A stretch of DNA of 64,000 bases from Methylocapsa aurea. Its GTDB lineage: Bacteria; Pseudomonadota; Alphaproteobacteria; Rhizobiales; Beijerinckiaceae. Under the pieces are notes generated by a model that saw only the letters and a program-made list of their open reading frames with translations, was not told where the DNA came from and did not search any database. Of this stretch, positions 8,574 through 16,559 are shown piece by piece. Where the stretch lies: the NCBI RefSeq assembly GCF_000746085.1, contig NZ_JQKO01000004.1, positions 229,565 through 293,564 on the forward strand. The letters are read 5' to 3'. The position numbers were made by a program, and so were the translations under genes. Each line of letters starts with the position of its first letter. Positions within the stretch are counted from its first letter, which is position 1.

Positions 8574-8616
8574 CAATGATCTGGCCTCGCGGGCTCGAAG
8601 GGGTGAGGCGATAGGT

Positions 8617-8667
8617 GCGGGACGCCGCTTGCGCGTCGTTTCGGGAAACGCGGAGGCGGCATCCCGC
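8617..8667 (-). other. Two-tier stem-loop in the mxaF-mxaJ spacer
   Basis: In the transcript, GCGGGATGCCGC pairs with GCGGCGTCCCGC (12 bp with one G-U wobble). Inside it a second stem forms between CGTTTC and GAAACG. No T-tract follows, so transcription can continue into mxaJ. The structure fits an intercistronic processing or stability element that would allow mxaF mRNA to outlast the rest of the operon; that role is inferred. Confidence 0.65.
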
Positions 8668-8715
8668 GAGACGTCCCGGATCGCAAATGCGCTACGGTGC
8701 GAGACGCCGGTTCGA

Positions 8716-8747
8716 GGAGCTAGTTGGCCTTGGAGCTAATTGGCCTT
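8716..8747. repeat. 16-bp tandem duplication covering the mxaF stop codon
   Basis: GGAGCTAGTTGGCCTT (8716-8731) is followed directly by GGAGCTAATTGGCCTT (8732-8747), with one mismatch. The second copy encodes the last residues and TAG stop of mxaF; the first copy repeats the same stop context just downstream. Confidence 0.9.
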
Positions 8748-10616
8748 GGCGTATTCGCCGACGTTCGGGTCGTCGTAGGGACCTTTGCCATCCAACGAGA
8801 ACACCATGACGCCGCCGCCCTGCCGGGTGTAGTTGGCGAGCTTCTTGAAGGCGCCGACGGCGCCAAGACCCGCAGTCGGATCCTGCAGATCGAAGACGAG
8901 GCCAACCCCCGGCCACCCGCCGACCCCGTAATTGATCGCGATATATTGTATGCCATTGTGCGTATAGGTAATCGGATAGCCGATCGCGCCGGAGGGAAGC
9001 TTGAACTTCCACAGGAGCTCGCCCGTCTCGCTGTTGCGCGCCTTGATGAACCCATCAAGCGTCCCGTAGAAGACAAGATTGCCCGCGGTCGCGATGGTCC
9101 CTCCCCATACTGCGAAGCGCTCCATCTTTTCCCATGCGAACTGGCCGCTGATGGCATTGTAGGCTTTGATCTGGCCAAGGCCCTCGGCGTTCTGGCGATC
9201 GCCCTTCGGGCCGGGATACATGTTCAAAGTCGCGCCGACAAAGAATTGCCCAGCGCGATAGGGCAGCATGAAGGGCTCCCAATCCATGCAGATGTGGTTG
9301 ACGCCCATAAAGAAGAGCCGCTTCTGTGGATCGTAGGAATCATGGCCTTGATTGTGGTAACCCATGGCGGAGGGGCAGATGTCCCGTGCGAGATGGTCCA
9401 TGCGGGTGCCATATTCGGGATCGCGCACTGGCAGGCCCGACTTCAAATCGACCTTCTTGAAGACATTGACGGTATCGTCAATTTTTCCGGCGGCGATGAG
9501 GTCGCCATTAGTGCGGTCCAGCGTGTAGACAATGCCGTTGCGGTCGGGATGGGTCAGAAGCTTGCGGGGCTGACCGTATTCGCGTTCGTTTTGCTCGGAC
9601 AGCATCATCACGTTGACGCCGGCATAATCCCACTCATCATGCGGCGTCTTTTGATAGCCGAACTTCGCCTTTCCCGTATCGACGTCGCGGCCAAAAATCG
9701 TCATCGTCCACTTGTTGTCGCCCGGACGCATCGTCTCATTCCAGGGCGCCGGGTTGCCGGTGCCGAAATAGGCGAGATTCACATCCGGATCATAGGCGTA
9801 CCAGCCCCAATTGGTGCCGCCGCCGATCTTCCAGGCATCGCCTTCCCATGTCGAAAGCCCGAGGTTCTTTTGCCCATATTGGGGGTTCTTGATGTTGAAA
9901 TCATCGGCGAGCAACAGGTCCTCATCGGAGCCCGTCGCATAGGCCCGCCATTTCTGAGCGCCGGTTTTCACGTCATAGGCGGTCACATAGCCCCGCACGC
10001 CGAGTTCCGCGCCGGACGAGCCAATCAGGACGACATCCTTGACGACATAGGGGGCTACGGTCAGCGTCGAGCCGACCTTGATGTCGGAGTTCTCGACTTT
10101 CCAGTATGTTTCGCCCGTGTTGGCGTTGAGGGCCACGACATTGCCGTCAAGCAATGTCTTGAGAATGAGTGGCGGAACCTTGCCATCGCCCGGCCAATAA
10201 GCAAGGCCGCGGTTGACGACATCGCAACATGCGACCGCGCGGGCGGCGGGATTTTGCTTTGGCTTGTCCTGCCACAAAATTTTGCCAGGATCGTCGAGGG
10301 CGAGCGCGAAAGTTGTGTTCGGGAAGGGCGTGCTGATGAACATCTTGCCGTCCACGACAAGCGGAGCGCCTTCGTGGCCATTCAAAAGACCGGTAGAGAA
10401 GGACCATGCGGCCTTCAGCTGCTTGACGTTTCCTACATTGATCTGGGACGCCTTGCTGTAATTGTCGGAGTTGTAGTTCTTACCGGGCATGACCCAGTTT
10501 TCGTCGCTCTTGGAAAGTTCGTTCAGCTTGTCGTTCGCGCTTGCCGCCGGGATGAAACCCAAAGGAGCGAACGCCAGCAAAGCGGCGACAGACACCGAAT
10601 TCAGAACTCTATTCAT
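8736..10616 (-). CDS. mxaF: MxaF, PQQ- and calcium-dependent methanol dehydrogenase large subunit
   Basis: A 626-residue precursor with a signal peptide ending near ASAND. It oxidises methanol to formaldehyde in the periplasm using PQQ. Visible active-site features are the vicinal disulfide C130-C131 (AVACCDVVN), the calcium ligands E204 (GAELGVRG) and N288 (GTGNPAPWN), and the catalytic base D330 in DEWDYAGVN. Residue 332 is Ala; lanthanide-dependent XoxF enzymes have Asp there, so this is the Ca-type enzyme. The ATG at 10616 gives a normal signal peptide; the frame is open further upstream but that extension looks unlike a leader. First gene of the mxa operon, with a long upstream control region. 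Confidence 0.98.
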   Translation of the reverse strand: MNRVLNSVSVAALLAFAPLGFIPAASANDKLNELSKSDENWVMPGKNYNSDNYSKASQINVGNVKQLKAAWSFSTGLLNGHEGAPLVVDGKMFISTPFPNTTFALALDDPGKILWQDKPKQNPAARAVACCDVVNRGLAYWPGDGKVPPLILKTLLDGNVVALNANTGETYWKVENSDIKVGSTLTVAPYVVKDVVLIGSSGAELGVRGYVTAYDVKTGAQKWRAYATGSDEDLLLADDFNIKNPQYGQKNLGLSTWEGDAWKIGGGTNWGWYAYDPDVNLAYFGTGNPAPWNETMRPGDNKWTMTIFGRDVDTGKAKFGYQKTPHDEWDYAGVNVMMLSEQNEREYGQPRKLLTHPDRNGIVYTLDRTNGDLIAAGKIDDTVNVFKKVDLKSGLPVRDPEYGTRMDHLARDICPSAMGYHNQGHDSYDPQKRLFFMGVNHICMDWEPFMLPYRAGQFFVGATLNMYPGPKGDRQNAEGLGQIKAYNAISGQFAWEKMERFAVWGGTIATAGNLVFYGTLDGFIKARNSETGELLWKFKLPSGAIGYPITYTHNGIQYIAINYGVGGWPGVGLVFDLQDPTAGLGAVGAFKKLANYTRQGGGVMVFSLDGKGPYDDPNVGEYAKAN

Positions 10617-10935
10617 ATAAGCAACCCCCGCGTATCCTGCCCAATTCATAGAAGACTGATCGATGCGACTTAACGTTGCATCGTCCGCTTCATTTCGGGG
10701 CGGATAATGCATCAAGGGCCGGGCGCCGTCTTTACGATATTCATGCATTTCGTTCGGGATAATTTGGCAATCGGATTGACGCTTGAATGCGGCTATGTTG
10801 ATCATCTCCGGCGCCGCGGGAGGCTGCAACGACATCAAAAGAACGTTGCTTTCAAAGAATTTTTTATCCCGGCGGGAGATCAGGATCATGGCCTCGCGAC
10901 ATTCGCGGCGAGGGCTGCAGCCGTAGAGTATTTCC

Positions 10936-10959
10936 GCTCAGCGAATCACGCTCAGCGAA
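10936..10959. promoter_or_regulatory. 10-bp direct repeat, candidate regulator site
   Basis: GCTCAGCGAA is repeated exactly with a 14-bp period (10936-10945, 10950-10959) in the mxaF-pqqA spacer. Direct repeats of this kind often bind response regulators. Methanol genes in related bacteria are controlled by two-component systems, but no regulator gene is present in this window. Confidence 0.45.
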
Positions 10960-10998
10960 ATTCCATGGAAACCGCCGACGGGCGGTGCTAATCCTTGG

Positions 10999-11020
10999 AC
11001 CAGGGCAAGACTGCCCTGGT
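10999..11020. promoter_or_regulatory. Perfect 22-bp inverted repeat, candidate operator or hairpin
   Basis: ACCAGGGCA and TGCCCTGGT form perfect 9-bp arms around AGAC. Placed between two divergent methanol-oxidation genes, it could be a dimeric operator acting on both promoters or a hairpin in the pqqA leader, whose ATG is 57 bases further on. Confidence 0.55.
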
Positions 11021-11077
11021 TTCCCGTAGGGCGGACTGCTGTCTTGAAGCGACGCCAAATTAACAGCGGAGGATAGT

Positions 11078-11155
11078 ATGGTTTGGACGACCCCCATCAT
11101 CACCGAAGTTTGCATCGGCATGGAAGTGACGAGCTACGCATCCGCCGAAATCTGA
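11078..11155 (+). CDS. pqqA: PqqA, peptide precursor of pyrroloquinoline quinone
   Basis: A 25-codon gene beginning MVWTTPIITEVCIGMEVTSY. It contains the invariant Glu16 and Tyr20 in the E-V-T-S-Y motif that are cross-linked by PqqE and become the PQQ skeleton. A good ribosome site (GCGGAGGA) lies just upstream of the ATG at 11078, and the stop is TGA at 11153. It is divergent from mxaF, whose product needs PQQ. No pqqB, C, D or E follows; the next gene is a transporter, so this is an orphan copy or the rest of the pathway is elsewhere. A T-run at 11175 may help termination but the stem before it is weak. Confidence 0.95.
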   Translation: MVWTTPIITEVCIGMEVTSYASAEI

Positions 11156-11367
11156 CGGTGAAGGTTGGTTGCGGCTTTTTGCTTACGCCGGCGGCTTAGC
11201 TCGGCGGACAGAGGCGGCTTCATGCGCTGGAGCCGCATTTGTTTTGCATTTTCGAGCCTACAGTGGGGCCGCCGCTTTGAGTAAAGAGGACGAGTCAAAA
11301 CAAATGACAGTGGAGCGCCGTTAGCGTAGCCTTGCCCTATGAGCGATCGATAGGCGGGACTTGCGAC

Positions 11368-13074
11368 ATGACCACTCCATCAGCGGCGGCCAATGCGAAT
11401 AGTCGGACGAGACCGATGTCTCGCGCCGAGAAGAAGGTAATTTTCGCCTCTTCGCTCGGCACGGTTTTTGAGTGGTATGATTTTTATCTCTATGGGGCGC
11501 TCGCAAGTATTATCGGCGCGCAATTCTTCAGTCAGTTTCCAAAACAGACCGCCGATATTTTCGCGCTGCTCGCCTTCGCGGCGGGATTTCTGGTGCGGCC
11601 GTTTGGCGCCCTCGTTTTCGGCCGCCTTGGCGATCTCGTCGGCCGCAAATACACCTTCCTCGTCACCATTCTCATCATGGGCCTTTCGACGTTTATTGTC
11701 GGACTTCTGCCAAATTATGAGTCGATCGGGCTGGCGGCGCCGATCATCCTGATCGCCGCAAGGCTATTGCAAGGCCTAGCGCTCGGAGGCGAATATGGCG
11801 GCGCCGCAACCTATGTGGCCGAACATGCGCCGCAGGGCCGGCGCGGGTTTTATACGTCCTGGATTCAGACGACGGCGACGCTCGGCCTGTTCTTGTCGCT
11901 GCTCATCATTCTGGCCACCCGCACCTACTATGGCGAAGCCGATTTCGCGAAATTCGGCTGGCGCATTCCATTCCTTGTATCCGTGGCCCTGCTCGCGATT
12001 TCGCTTTGGATTCGCCTGCAATTAAACGAATCGCCGGCCTTTCTAAAGATGAAGGAGGACGGAACAGGGTCGAAAGCACCGCTGTCCGAGGCTTTCGGCA
12101 ATTGGACGAATGCTAAAATTGTCCTGCTCGCCCTGCTGGGCCTGACGATGGGACAAGGTGTCGTCTGGTATACAGGGCAATTCTACGCCTTGTTTTTTAT
12201 GCAATCGATTCTGAAGGTCGATGGCTATACAGCGAATCTTCTTATTGCCTGGGCTCTATTGCTCGGCACAGGGTTTTTCATCTTTTTCGGCTGGCTATCG
12301 GACAAAGTCGGCCGCAAGCCAATCATCATGCTTGGATGCCTGCTCGCGGCGCTAACCTATTTTCCGATCTTTCAGATGATCACGGCGAACGCCAACCCCG
12401 CGCTTCAGGCGGCGCTGCAGAACGTGGAGGCCACCGTCATCGCCGATCCGACGAACTGCGGCAATCTGTTCAATCCGGTCGGGACCCGCGTCTTCACATC
12501 CTCTTGCGATATCGCCCGCGATTTTCTAGCCAGGAACTCGGTGAAATATTCGCGGGTAGCGGGGCCTGCCGATGCGCTCGCGAAAATCAAGGTCGGCTCC
12601 AGCGAAGTCACGGCTTACGACGCCGCCAAGGTCCCCGACGCCAAAGCGGCGGCCGCCGCTTTCGCCAAGACCATGCTGGCGGCCTTGCAGTCCGCAGGCT
12701 ATCCGAAGGCCGATGACCCCGGCATCGTCAAAATGCGCAATCCGATCGACGTCCTCCAGCCGCAAGCCGCCAAGATCGTCGGGCTCTTATTCGTGCTGGT
12801 TCTCTATGTGACAATGGTTTACGGGCCGATCGCCGCGGCGCTCGTTGAACTCTTCCCGACCCGGATTCGCTATACATCCATGTCGCTGCCCTACCATATC
12901 GGCAATGGTTGGTTCGGCGGTCTCCTACCCGCGACGGCTTTCGCTATGGTGGCGCAAACTGGAAATATCTATTTCGGGCTCTGGTATCCGATTGCATTCG
13001 CGTTCGCCACGTTCGTCATTGGCGTGCTTTTCGTGCCTGAGACCAAGAATCGCGATATTTACGCCGACGATTGA
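11368..13074 (+). CDS. MFS transporter, metabolite:H+ symporter (MHS) type
   Basis: A 568-residue, 12-helix-type carrier. N-terminal signatures of the MHS family are visible: GTVFEWYDFYLYG, RPFGALVFGRLGDLVGRKYT and RLLQGLALGGEYGGAATYV, plus the second-half loop GWLSDKVGRKP. Between two late helices there is a hydrophilic insertion of about 120 residues containing two cysteines (DPTNCGNLF and FTSSCDIAR), probably an extracytoplasmic domain known from one MHS subfamily. Substrates in the family are small organic acids and compatible solutes; this one cannot be predicted. The ATG at 11368 was preferred to 11332. It follows pqqA but co-transcription is uncertain. Confidence 0.88.
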   Translation: MTTPSAAANANSRTRPMSRAEKKVIFASSLGTVFEWYDFYLYGALASIIGAQFFSQFPKQTADIFALLAFAAGFLVRPFGALVFGRLGDLVGRKYTFLVTILIMGLSTFIVGLLPNYESIGLAAPIILIAARLLQGLALGGEYGGAATYVAEHAPQGRRGFYTSWIQTTATLGLFLSLLIILATRTYYGEADFAKFGWRIPFLVSVALLAISLWIRLQLNESPAFLKMKEDGTGSKAPLSEAFGNWTNAKIVLLALLGLTMGQGVVWYTGQFYALFFMQSILKVDGYTANLLIAWALLLGTGFFIFFGWLSDKVGRKPIIMLGCLLAALTYFPIFQMITANANPALQAALQNVEATVIADPTNCGNLFNPVGTRVFTSSCDIARDFLARNSVKYSRVAGPADALAKIKVGSSEVTAYDAAKVPDAKAAAAAFAKTMLAALQSAGYPKADDPGIVKMRNPIDVLQPQAAKIVGLLFVLVLYVTMVYGPIAAALVELFPTRIRYTSMSLPYHIGNGWFGGLLPATAFAMVAQTGNIYFGLWYPIAFAFATFVIGVLFVPETKNRDIYADD

Positions 13075-13212
13075 GGCTGCCTTGCGACGCCGCTTTCTGG
13101 GCGAAAGCACCGGGGCTTCGCGCGAAGCGAAGTCCTTGAAGGGCCCTTAAATGCTTTCCGGCTTCGAAAGGCCGCCTGCCTCTCAAGGAAATGAGGCGGA
13201 CCGAACCCGCGC

Positions 13213-13524
13213 TTAGTTGCAGACCCGGACCCGCTGGATGACATAGGCGTAGCCGGTCCACACTTGTTGGGGCTCGTACCAGCAGTGGGGCGGCGGGGGC
13301 GGCGGCGCGTAAACCGGAACCGGAGCGTAATAGACCGGCGGCGGCGCGGCGGCGCCGGCGATGGCGCTTCCGGCGATGGCTCCAAGCGCCATGCCCCCGA
13401 TCACACCCGCGGCGACGGCGCCGCCGTCACCGGCGCGAGCCGGAATCGAGGCCGCGCTGAGCGACGCCGCCGTGAAACCCAGAGCCAGACCAATCCTGAT
13501 CGATCGAGCCAAATTTGCCTGCAT
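13213..13524 (-). CDS. Small secreted glycine-zipper/proline-rich protein
   Basis: A 103-residue protein with a signal peptide ending near ARAG (residues 29-32), then a Gly/Ala-rich glycine-zipper-like stretch (VIGGMALGAIAGSAIAGAAA) and a proline-rich region with VYAPPPPPPHCWYE. The tail carries C81 and a C-terminal RVRVCN, so an intramolecular disulfide is possible. Proteins of this shape are common in Hyphomicrobiales and are probably attached to or inserted in the envelope, but no activity is known. It converges on the transporter gene. Confidence 0.7.
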   Translation of the reverse strand: MQANLARSIRIGLALGFTAASLSAASIPARAGDGGAVAAGVIGGMALGAIAGSAIAGAAAPPPVYYAPVPVYAPPPPPPHCWYEPQQVWTGYAYVIQRVRVCN

Positions 13525-13786
13525 CTATCCCTCCGCAACTGACGCCAGATAAGCGCGATGGTCATAAGCCTGTAACGCATTCACGGCAATTTTAGGCCAA
13601 AATAAGCGCGACGCCTCGGATTCGAAGCCCAATTCAAACGTCGATCTAAGCAGATCTAAGCAGCCAAGGTTAATAATTTTCCTCCCTCGCGCCAGTGCCG
13701 CGACCGAGCCGGAGGCGCACACCATCTAACGGTTGCAAGTCGCCCGTTACACTGCTAGCTCAGCGCGATTGGCTCCAAGACAAAAT

Positions 13787-13862
13787 GCCGGTTTAGCTCA
13801 GTTGGTAGAGCAACTGATTTGTAATCAGTAGGTCGCGGGTTCGACTCCTGCAACCGGCACCA
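13787..13862 (+). tRNA. tRNA-Thr (anticodon TGT)
   Basis: A 76-nt cloverleaf with acceptor arms GCCGGTT (13787-13793) and AACCGGC (13852-13858), anticodon stem ACTGA/TCAGT, loop TTTGTAA (anticodon TGT, reading ACA), a normal T arm (GGTTCGACTCC) and an encoded CCA end. It closely resembles bacterial tRNA-Thr(UGU). The sequence after it carries mobile-element debris, as is common next to tRNA genes. Confidence 0.97.
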
Positions 13863-13907
13863 GCAAAATCAATAACTTACGATGCTTCGTCGGCCTCAAG
13901 GTTGTCA

Positions 13908-14160
13908 TTATTTCCGCTCGGCAAGCACCCGGTGAGCAAAAATCGAAAATTTGGGGAAAACATCGGCTGCGGTGCTAGCCTGGAGCCGTTGTGGGCCTTG
14001 CTCAGGCTTATCGGCCCGCACCCTGCGCTTGTGCTCGAGCCAGTTCGGCCGCACCTCCATGGGCTGGGCTCCGCATTCGGAGCATTTGAGGCGCTCCCGC
14101 GCCACCAAGCTCGACACGTCCGCCCGGCCGGCATGCCCGCAAACGCATTCAGCGGGATCG
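13908..14160 (-). pseudogene. Zinc-ribbon-like protein remnant
   Basis: The frame reads ECVCGHAGRADVSSLVARER followed by LKCSECGAQPMEVRPNWLEH, giving a CxCGH...CxxC zinc-ribbon-like pattern. No ATG is available for the full frame: upstream of the first cysteines it meets a stop beside the higA end, and the only ordinary start is a GTG at 14117, which would lose the first cysteine pair. This suggests a gene that has lost its 5-prime end, or one using a rare start such as ATA or ATT. It is in line with higA on the same strand. Confidence 0.5.
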
Positions 14161-14167
14161 CGAGCAA

Positions 14168-14503
14168 TTATGCTCCATGGGAGGCATGTTCAGGTTCGCT
14201 TTCTTCCGCTTTATCAGTGTTCGGCACGACGGCAAGGTGAACGTTCAGAGCGCGCAATACAGCGCTAACGGTTTCAAAGCGCGGATGCGATCCTGGGGAA
14301 AGCGCTTTGTAAAGGCTTTCGCGCCCAAGGCCTGCATCCTTTGCAACTTGAGCCATGCCGCGCGCCTTGGCGACATTGGCAAGCGCGGCAAGGAGAACGT
14401 CCTGGTTGGCATCTTCGGCGGCAGCGGAAAGATACTCGGCAATGACCTCTTCATTGTCGAGGTAATCTGATACGTCGAAGGTCGCATAATTGGCTTTCAT
14501 CAC
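14168..14503 (-). CDS. higA: HigA-like antitoxin (HTH addiction-module protein)
   Basis: A 111-residue protein with a C-terminal helix-turn-helix typical of addiction-module antidotes: ALANVAKARGMAQVAKDAGL followed by GRESLYKALSPGSHPRFETV. It would bind and neutralise the toxin encoded just upstream and repress their common promoter. The ATG at 14503 overlaps the toxin stop, giving the toxin-first order usual for HigBA-type modules. ATGATG leaves two possible starts. Confidence 0.87.
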   Translation of the reverse strand: MMKANYATFDVSDYLDNEEVIAEYLSAAAEDANQDVLLAALANVAKARGMAQVAKDAGLGRESLYKALSPGSHPRFETVSAVLRALNVHLAVVPNTDKAEESEPEHASHGA

Positions 14504-14802
14504 GCGCCGCCTTTCAAGTCCCGAGCCATGGCTTTTGCCTGCTCAATGTCCCGCTTTTGCGAGTTTTTATCCCCGCCGTTCAAAAGAACGTAGACGGTTG
14601 CGCCATGTCGCACGAAATAGACCCTGTACCCTGGGCCATAGTGAACGCGCATTTCAGACACGCCTTCGCCGACCGGCTCGCAATCTCCAAAATTACCAAG
14701 CGAGGCGCTCGTGAGCCTTGCCAAAATTCTAGCTTTGCCGCGCTGATCTGAAAGCTCGGCAAGCCATTCAGCGAAGCCCGATGATCGAACGAGCGTGTAC
14801 AT
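14500..14802 (-). CDS. higB: RelE/ParE-superfamily toxin (HigB/phage Gp49-like)
   Basis: A 100-residue protein starting at MYTLVRSSGFAEWL, with the subfamily core GNFGDCEPVGEGVSEMRVHY and GYRVYFVRHGATVYVLLNGG, and the ending DIEQAKAMARDL. Such toxins usually cleave mRNA on the ribosome. The start at 14802 was preferred to 14829 because it fits family length. It is coupled to the antitoxin by a 4-bp overlap. The pair sits between a tRNA and transposon remnants, which suggests acquisition by transfer. Confidence 0.87.
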   Translation of the reverse strand: MYTLVRSSGFAEWLAELSDQRGKARILARLTSASLGNFGDCEPVGEGVSEMRVHYGPGYRVYFVRHGATVYVLLNGGDKNSQKRDIEQAKAMARDLKGGA

Positions 14803-14914
14803 GAAATGTATCCAAAGGAATACAGACAATCAAGGACAATAGCGGTCACTCACGGATTACTTTTCCGCAACCTTACGCCCGCCCCGCCGCCATTCTCGGC
14901 GATGAACTCGACGC

Positions 14915-15133
14915 CTATGTGCCTGCCTTGGCGCTCTCGTCGAAGATTTCCCCAATATCTTTGAGGAACCATTCCTCGCCCGATGCCGTGACTATCTTGG
15001 TGATCTCTCGTCGCTCGGGAGCAAAGTCTGTCATGAAATGTCTGACAGCCTCTTCAAAGGTGGGGAAATCCAAGCGGTGCGGCCGTAAGGTGAACTCGTT
15101 GACGGCAGGGCGCAGCTCTTCGACCCATATCAT
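14915..15133 (-). CDS. Small hypothetical protein
   Basis: A 72-residue acidic protein beginning MIWVEELRPAVNEFTLRPHR, with the continuous-looking segment FPTFEEAVRHFMTDFAPERR. I do not recognise a family. Amino-acid composition is that of a normal soluble protein, without the Arg/Pro excess seen in shadow frames. The ribosome site is weak. It lies among mobile-element remnants, upstream of the toxin-antitoxin pair on the same strand. Confidence 0.5.
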   Translation of the reverse strand: MIWVEELRPAVNEFTLRPHRLDFPTFEEAVRHFMTDFAPERREITKIVTASGEEWFLKDIGEIFDESAKAGT

Positions 15134-15159
15134 GGTGGAGCCTTCGGCTCTGTTGAACT

Positions 15160-15257
15160 AGCTCATCGGATGTCTCCTCATTCTTACCCCAGGGTTGGCC
15201 GCCGTTCGTGAACTCGATGCCGGCTGCTTCGAGGGCGCGGCGCCGTGACCGATCACA
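15160..15257 (-). pseudogene. C-terminal remnant of an XRE-type regulator
   Basis: One frame reads RSRRRALEAAGIEFTNGGQP. The core LEAAGIEFTNGGQPG is the usual C-terminal end of a family of short XRE helix-turn-helix regulators. No helix-turn-helix precedes it here: the upstream side is the IS110 remnant. The frame continues past the normal family end, so it is probably a decayed fragment. Confidence 0.45.
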
Positions 15258-15313
15258 CGCCAAGCGCCCGCTCGCGAGGGGCTTGCAGGATCTCGCGGCC
15301 GCTAGAGTATCCG

Positions 15314-16174
15314 TTATGGGCAAGGGGCATTTTCGGTCCAGAGCCGCTCGTTTCGCAAGAGTGCGTTTGCGAGGACGAGGAGCTTGCGCATGACGGCGGT
15401 GATGGCGACTTTCGGCGGCTTTCCGGCCTCGACGAGCTTTTGGTAGAGGGTCCTGCTGTCTTTGTTGAATCTGCAGGCGACGAGCACGGGCATGTAAAGG
15501 GCTTGGCGGAGAACGGCTCTTCCGCCGCGGATGAAGGCATGGCCTTTCCATGAGCCGGATTGTCTTTGGATTGGCGCGAGGCCGGCGAGGCTCGCGGCCT
15601 GCTTGCCTTCGAGCGCGTTCCGAGTTCCGGCATTTCGATGAGCAAGGCGAAGGCGGTGATTTTCGAGACGCCGGGGATGGAGAGAAGAATCTCAAAGCGC
15701 CGAGCGAGCTGAGCGTCGTCGTTGACAAGTTTTCCGATGGCGGCGTCGATCTCGTCGATTTTCACATCGATCTCGGCGAGGCGCTTTTTGTTCTGCCTTT
15801 CGAGCAGGGGCAGCGTGATCGCTTTGGCGCGATTTTTGTCGGCCGTGTGGTCTTTGACGAGCGCGGCGCGGGCAAGATGAAGTTCTTTCAGCTCGGCGAT
15901 GGTCTGACTGACGCAGGGACGCGGCCGCAAATCGAGAACCTCGCCCATGCGCGCGAGCATGGCGGCGTCGGCGCGATCTGTTTTCACGAGCTTGCCGGCG
16001 GCTTCAGCGAAACGGCGGGCCTGACGCGGATTGACCTTGGCGATGGGAACGCCGGCCGCATCCAGCGCGCGCTCGAGCACGCGATGATAAGGGCCGATGG
16101 GTTCGAAGACGACGCGCGCCACTGGCGTTGCGGCGAGCCATTTGATCAGGGCCTTGCAGCCGGCTTTTTTGCCT
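15314..16174 (-). mobile_element. IS110-family transposase remnant (5-prime truncated, frameshifted)
   Basis: The frame from 16174 shows the second half of the DEDD RuvC-like domain (VNPRQARRFAEAAGKLVKTD, then RADAAMLARMGEVL), the coiled middle, and LLSIPGVSKITAFALLIEMP. Near 15613-15620 a one-base shift is needed to continue into the conserved C-terminal domain LAGLAPIQRQSGSWKGHAF, which ends at a TAA at 15314-15316. The first ~60 residues, including the first catalytic Asp, are missing: the frame is cut where a twin-hairpin repeat begins at 16175. The non-coding end that carries the bridge RNA in intact IS110 elements is therefore also lost. Not able to transpose on its own. Confidence 0.85.
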
Positions 16175-16301
16175 TAGAGCCGGATGACTTTGGACGGAAT
16201 CGCAACGCGATCTCGTCCAAGGTCTGAATCCGCCTCTCATCAAAGTGTTAGAGCATGATGTCGTTCGAAAACCGGTTTCCACTTTTCGGCATCATGCTCT
16301 A
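16175..16301. repeat. Dispersed twin-hairpin repeat, copy 1
   Basis: The element begins TAGAGCCGGATGA and ends CATCATGCTCTA. Its first hairpin has arms TTGGACG/CGTCCAA with an inner ATCGC/GCGAT stem; its second has arms AGAGCATGATG/CATCATGCTCT. Near-identical copies lie at 25477-25606 and 29566-29693. The ends TAGAGC/GCTCTA are inverted repeats, as in a miniature transposable element. This copy abuts the truncated IS110 transposase. Confidence 0.9.
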
Positions 16302-16559
16302 GCGGCGCGAAAAGTCATAAGATAAGTATTTGCGAGCGAAGTGGATGCCGGTTCGCGTTAAGAAAATGCGACCAATTTCTGATCTCGTCGAAACGGGAAG
16401 CGCTCTAGCGCGACCACCTCAGGATAAGATGCGGCTTCTGGACGGGCTCTTCCTCGCCGACGAATGCATGGCAATTTGATATTTGGCCGGAAGCGGATCA
16501 GACGGCACAAGAATTGAATGATTCTAAGTGCGGATTTCTCGCCAACTTAGGACTGGTTC

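Larger units (their letters stand above)
10617..11077. promoter_or_regulatory. Divergent control region between mxaF and pqqA
   Basis: This 461-bp spacer separates two divergent genes of the same pathway. It holds a 10-bp direct repeat (GCTCAGCGAA at 10936-10945 and 10950-10959) and a perfect 22-bp inverted repeat (10999-11020). On the minus strand, AAGACA occurs at 11045-11040; this hexamer is the -35 element reported for mxaF promoters in Methylobacterium, but I see no convincing matching -10, so it is only a candidate. No ORF in the spacer looks real. MxaF would have a long untranslated leader if transcription starts near the inverted repeat. Confidence 0.6.

Noticed and set aside
8724..10673. 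649-codon open frame on the plus strand across mxaF
   Set aside because: It is the antisense shadow of mxaF, with no domain, and the opposite strand has a full set of methanol dehydrogenase motifs.
11156..11200. Possible terminator after pqqA
   Set aside because: A TTTTT run is present, but the only stem before it has four base pairs, too weak to call.
12390..12765. The ~120-residue insertion in the MHS transporter as a novel fusion
   Set aside because: A similar extracytoplasmic loop occurs in a known MHS subfamily, so I treat it as a family feature.
13525..13725. 66-codon frame before the small secreted protein
   Set aside because: No ribosome site, no domain, and it lies in the likely promoter of the secreted protein gene. 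A 10-bp tandem repeat (GATCTAAGCA, 13643-13662) is present but short.
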